Source of the DNA: Butyrivibrio sp.
Lineage (GTDB): Bacteria; Bacillota; Clostridia; Lachnospirales; Lachnospiraceae
Length of the DNA: 32,431 nt
Direction: 5' to 3'
Assembly: GCF_015056685.1 (NCBI RefSeq)
Contig: NZ_SVFW01000047.1
Coordinates: forward strand, 1 to 32,431
Position numbers and translations under genes: made by a program. This document shows, piece after piece, positions 30,449-32,431 of this stretch. The notes under the pieces were generated by a model that was not told where the DNA came from, did not search any database, and was given only the letters and a program-made list of their open reading frames with translations. Each line of letters opens with the position of its first letter. Position 1 is the stretch's first letter.

Positions 30449-31009
30449 ATGTATGTTATTGGTATTACAGCACACGAGGTTATTTTAAACGAGTGCTTAG
30501 CACAGGGGATTGACTATGATGAAATGTATGACATCATCAGAGAACTCCTGATTAAGTACAATGCGGGCAAGGCTTTTGCGAAGAGAATGGGAAGAGGATG
30601 GTTAAACAACGCATCGAAGAAGATTCCATACAGGACACAGTTCATAGACATTGTGGCATATCCATATAACTATAATAAGAAGGAAAGAAAATCATTTGCC
30701 TGGAAGGTCGCCTGTGAAGTATGGTATAGCGAAAAGAGCATCCTGGTGCTTGAGCAGATGAAAGCATTTGTCGAGGAAGGGGCTGTTTTGGCGCATATTA
30801 TCGATTCAGTGTATATGAGAGGTAAGAACACAAGCAAAACAGATCTCGCAATGCGGCTTGAATTGCACATGGGGCGTACTAAATACTTTGATGTAAAGAA
30901 AGATGCCATAGTACTTTATGGTCTTCTTATTTGGAAGTACTGCAAGAAACGTGATAAAGAAGACAAAGAAAATGGTATCATTGACGAGAATGGAAACATA
31001 ATAAACTAA
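30449..31009 (+). CDS. Hypothetical protein with C-terminal HTH-like segment
   Basis: 186 aa from ATG 30449, following GAGGGAAGAG. Mostly helical and basic in the middle (RGWLNNASKKIPYRTQFIDI). The C-terminal segment LELHMGRTKYFDVKKDAIVL (about 148-167), then YGLLIWKYCKK, resembles the end of ArpU/RinA-like or sigma-like regulators on Lachnospiraceae mobile elements (xxxSRTxYYxRKxEAIxLxGxxLW). A transcription-regulatory role is therefore plausible but not shown. Monocistronic, closed by a UUCG terminator. Confidence 0.7.
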   Translation: MYVIGITAHEVILNECLAQGIDYDEMYDIIRELLIKYNAGKAFAKRMGRGWLNNASKKIPYRTQFIDIVAYPYNYNKKERKSFAWKVACEVWYSEKSILVLEQMKAFVEEGAVLAHIIDSVYMRGKNTSKTDLAMRLELHMGRTKYFDVKKDAIVLYGLLIWKYCKKRDKEDKENGIIDENGNIIN

Positions 31010-31014
31010 GGTAG

Positions 31015-31037
31015 AGACTGCTTCGGCAGTCTTTTTC
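31015..31037 (+). terminator. Rho-independent terminator with UUCG loop
   Basis: AGACTGC-TTCG-GCAGTCT followed by TTTTC; a compact, very stable tetraloop hairpin. Confidence 0.92.
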
Positions 31038-31065
31038 TTTGCTTTATAAAATTGTCTATACAATT

Positions 31066-31106
31066 GCGGACTGACCGCGGACTCATAGCGGACTGACCGC
31101 GGACTC
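31066..31106 (+). repeat. Four direct repeats GCGGACT at exact 11-bp period
   Basis: GCGGACT occurs at 31066, 31077, 31088 and 31099, with alternating spacers GACC and CATA. The 19-bp unit GCGGACTGACCGCGGACTC is perfectly duplicated 22 bp apart. One copy per helical turn suits cooperative binding by a regulator; it lies 114 bp upstream of the XRE gene. Confidence 0.75.
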
Positions 31107-31163
31107 GCAAATGATTTTTCCGTGTTACGATACATCCCGTTAAAAGAAAGGGGTGATTTTGGA

Positions 31164-31235
31164 ATGGAAAACGGAATGTTTTGTATGAGTTTCTTCTATA
31201 TTAAGGGAGGTGGTACGCTGTGTACGAAAGGATAG
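31164..31235 (+). CDS. Possible 23-codon leader peptide
   Basis: ATG 31164 follows AAAGGGGTG and reads MENGMFCMSFFYIKGGG and then TLCTKG to a stop at 31233-31235, overlapping the start of the XRE gene (GTG 31220). It could be a coupling leader. Evidence is only the ribosome binding site and the overlap. Confidence 0.25.
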   Translation: MENGMFCMSFFYIKGGGTLCTKG

Positions 31236-31465
31236 GAAAGACTATAGGGGATAGGATAAGGTATCTAAGGGAAATTCATGGTATCAGTCAGGGAGAAATT
31301 GCAAAGGAGTTTTCGCTTTCAGATAACAGTATTATCTCAAAATATGAGCTGAACAAAAGAATTCCACCGATGGATGTGGTTGTGGATTACTCAACAAAAT
31401 TTGGTGTGAGTACTGACTGGATATTAAAGGGAGAAGGACCACAAAATAGGCCAAATTGTCCTTAG
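31220..31465 (+). CDS. XRE-family (Cro/C1) transcriptional regulator
   Basis: 81 aa from GTG 31220, with GGGAGG (31205-31210) at good spacing. The HTH covers about 8-65: IGDRIRYLREIHGISQGEIA, then KEFSLSDNSIISKYELNKRI, and it ends with the family's STKFGVSTDWILKGE. It is a single-domain DNA-binding repressor/activator like those that control excision in ICEs. The GCGGACT repeats upstream are candidate binding sites. It is followed by the sigma-like gene. Confidence 0.93.
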   Translation: MYERIGKTIGDRIRYLREIHGISQGEIAKEFSLSDNSIISKYELNKRIPPMDVVVDYSTKFGVSTDWILKGEGPQNRPNCP

Positions 31466-31548
31466 AAATTGTTACTTTTCTGGCATAAGATAATATTGGT
31501 GACAAAAAACTTCAGATTATATGCGGTTTATCAGGGGAGGTGTGACAG

Positions 31549-32136
31549 ATGAAAGGGGTTAAAGAAGAAGTTACATTTGTTGATATCTATCAGATGTCAG
31601 GGATTGATAAGAGGATTGATTTTATTATAGATCATTATCCTTATTTTATCCGGATGCTGGATGCCTTTGAGGTTGGGCTTATAACTAATATCAAGAGAGA
31701 GCGCAGATATAACAGATGCGCAGGGAATGGAGAAATTGGTGTGAGGGTTCAGACCTCTGGGAATCCTGATCCGACAGGCAATGAAGGTTCCACGAATGGA
31801 GATCTCAGAACATACATAAGGCAGGGGAACTTTATGGCTGCCCTTAAGGGAACAGATAACTTCTTTACTTATAAGAGCCAGATCATCACGCTTATGGATA
31901 TGCGCGATGACTACGAAGTAGTAAGTGCAGCAGTGGATTCATTAAATGATGAACAGCCTCAGTATGTTAGCTATCTCCAAAGAGAAAGAAGCATTGCAGA
32001 AACTGCAGAAACTGAAGGTGTTACAGAGGAAGCAATCAGATCTCGTTTTTACCGAGGGAGAAAGCTTCTTATAAAGAGGACTAAGACCTTCATGCAGAAT
32101 AATAGTAAATATAGTTTGTTGTTAAAAGGAGCATGA
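31549..32136 (+). CDS. Sigma-70 region 4-like / ICE regulatory protein
   Basis: 195 aa, start after GGGGAGG with 8-base spacing. The C-terminal part (about 145-185: YLQRERSIAETAETEGVTEE, then AIRSRFYRGRKLLIKR) is a sigma region-4-like helix-turn-helix as in RNA polymerase sigma factors and related regulators. The N-terminal 140 residues include DFIIDHYPYFIRMLDAFEVG and a Gly/Asn-rich loop and do not match sigma region 2. Such a sigma-like gene lies before xis and int in Tn916/Tn1549-type elements. It probably regulates recombination or transfer genes. Confidence 0.75.
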   Translation: MKGVKEEVTFVDIYQMSGIDKRIDFIIDHYPYFIRMLDAFEVGLITNIKRERRYNRCAGNGEIGVRVQTSGNPDPTGNEGSTNGDLRTYIRQGNFMAALKGTDNFFTYKSQIITLMDMRDDYEVVSAAVDSLNDEQPQYVSYLQRERSIAETAETEGVTEEAIRSRFYRGRKLLIKRTKTFMQNNSKYSLLLKGA

Positions 32137-32140
32137 AGAT

Positions 32141-32344
32141 ATGGGAAGAACAGCAGAAATTATGCTGATCGATAGAAAGTATGTGAGATATGACAGTGGT
32201 GCAGAGTTGTACGGTATGTGCCAGAAATCTTTTGAGAAGTTGGCTAAGGATGCAAAAGCAAGACATAAAGTCGGTAAGATGGTTTTAGTGGATATACATA
32301 TTGTTGATAGATACATCGAGACCTGTCGCCTTATTGAGGACTAA
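32141..32344 (+). CDS. DUF6462-like, excisionase-type small protein
   Basis: 67 aa, start after AAAGGAG, 4 bases from the preceding stop. The sequence RKYVRYDSGAELYGMCQKSF followed by EKLAKDAKARHKVGKMVLVD fits DUF6462, small winged-helix-like proteins encoded directly upstream of tyrosine integrases in Firmicutes ICEs, where they take the place of Xis. It would bend DNA and direct excision (inference by position and family). Confidence 0.8.
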   Translation: MGRTAEIMLIDRKYVRYDSGAELYGMCQKSFEKLAKDAKARHKVGKMVLVDIHIVDRYIETCRLIED

Positions 32345-32361
32345 CAAAATATAAGAGACAC

Positions 32362-32390
32362 TTGCATTGATGTCATACACCAATTATAAT
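32362..32390 (+). promoter_or_regulatory. Promoter of the gene starting at 32417
   Basis: TTGCAT (32362-32367), 17-bp spacer, TATAAT (32385-32390). CTTGCAT (32361-32367) can also pair with ATGCAAG (32399-32405), but only in a transcript arriving from upstream, where it would mask part of the ribosome binding site. Confidence 0.6.
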
Positions 32391-32416
32391 GGTTATAGAT
32401 GCAAGGAGGTATTGTT

Positions 32417-32431
32417 TTGGCAGAGAATAAG
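32417..32431 (+). CDS. Start of a truncated gene, probably the ICE integrase
   Basis: TTG at 32417 lies 7 bases after GGAGG (32405-32409) and reads MAENK to the window end. Only five codons are visible, so the identity as a tyrosine integrase comes purely from the position after a sigma-like and a DUF6462 gene. TTG 32412 is too close to the ribosome binding site. Confidence 0.45.

Larger units (their letters stand above)
1..32431. mobile_element. Tn1549-like integrative conjugative element (partial, both ends outside window)
   Basis: The gene order from maff2 through TrbL-like, PrgI, VirB4, NlpC/P60, DUF4315, DUF4366, ArdC-like, MobC and MOBP relaxase is the conserved transfer block of Tn1549/CTn-type ICEs of Firmicutes. 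At the right, a sigma-like protein, a DUF6462 excisionase-like protein and a new gene start follow the regulation/recombination order usual next to the integrase. The coupling protein (VirD4) expected upstream of maff2 is not in the window. Extent is inferred from gene content; no ICE attachment site is visible. Whether the phosphodiesterase region (26823-29045) belongs to the element is not certain. Confidence 0.75.

Noticed and set aside
31066..31106. CRISPR-like array
   Set aside because: Repeats of 7 bp with 4-bp spacers are far too short, and there are no cas genes; it is an operator or iteron-type repeat.

Overview
The window looks like part of a low-GC Firmicutes genome, most likely a Lachnospiraceae such as a Butyrivibrio or Roseburia relative. 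This rests on AT-rich intergenic DNA, strong AGGAGG ribosome binding sites, TTG/GTG starts, and the protein families present (Maff2, PrgI, CD1107/CD1108-type proteins, DUF4315, DUF6462). Almost all of it reads as one integrative conjugative element (ICE) of the Tn1549-like type, carrying a second mobile element nested inside it.

Bases 1-9187, nested element. The first codons and the stretch 9118-9187 are the two halves of one gene, maff2, encoding a small hydrophobic conjugation protein. Between them sits a 9.04-kb integrative and mobilizable element (IME; about 78-9117), bounded by 9-bp terminal inverted repeats, 18-bp subterminal inverted repeats and a duplicated CA dinucleotide. It carries a small serine resolvase, a four-gene cargo operon (ribosomal L7/L12-like domain fused to a membrane protein, zinc ribbon, DUF2085 protein, small membrane protein), a mobilization module (DUF3847 protein, an oriT resembling IncQ origins, MobA/MobL relaxase), a PD-(D/E)XK nuclease, and a large serine recombinase that probably inserted it.

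Bases 9331-20112, conjugation module of the outer ICE: TrbL/VirB6-like channel protein, PrgI/VirB3-like protein, VirB4 ATPase, membrane-anchored NlpC/P60 peptidase, DUF4315 and DUF4366 proteins, ArdC-like protein, three small proteins, MobC and a MOBP relaxase. Several genes overlap or abut. Hairpin terminators or attenuators lie before the DUF4315 gene and between mobC and the relaxase.

Bases 20113-26619, accessory region: a hairpin-rich noncoding stretch, a frameshifted minus-strand gene, a short protein that looks like the start of a DNA methyltransferase joined to DUF4357, then a compact operon of an unrecognised 320-aa protein, a RecQ-like helicase, a NERD-nuclease/SF1 helicase fusion and a small protein with an A8 frameshift. 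This operon is the best candidate for an undescribed, possibly anti-phage, system.

Bases 26823-32431: a membrane-bound sensor with degenerate GGDEF and intact EAL (c-di-GMP phosphodiesterase), several HTH regulators with repeat-rich operators, a sigma-like protein, a DUF6462 excisionase-like protein, and the first codons of a gene that by position is probably the ICE integrase. The window therefore seems to stop just short of the ICE's right end.
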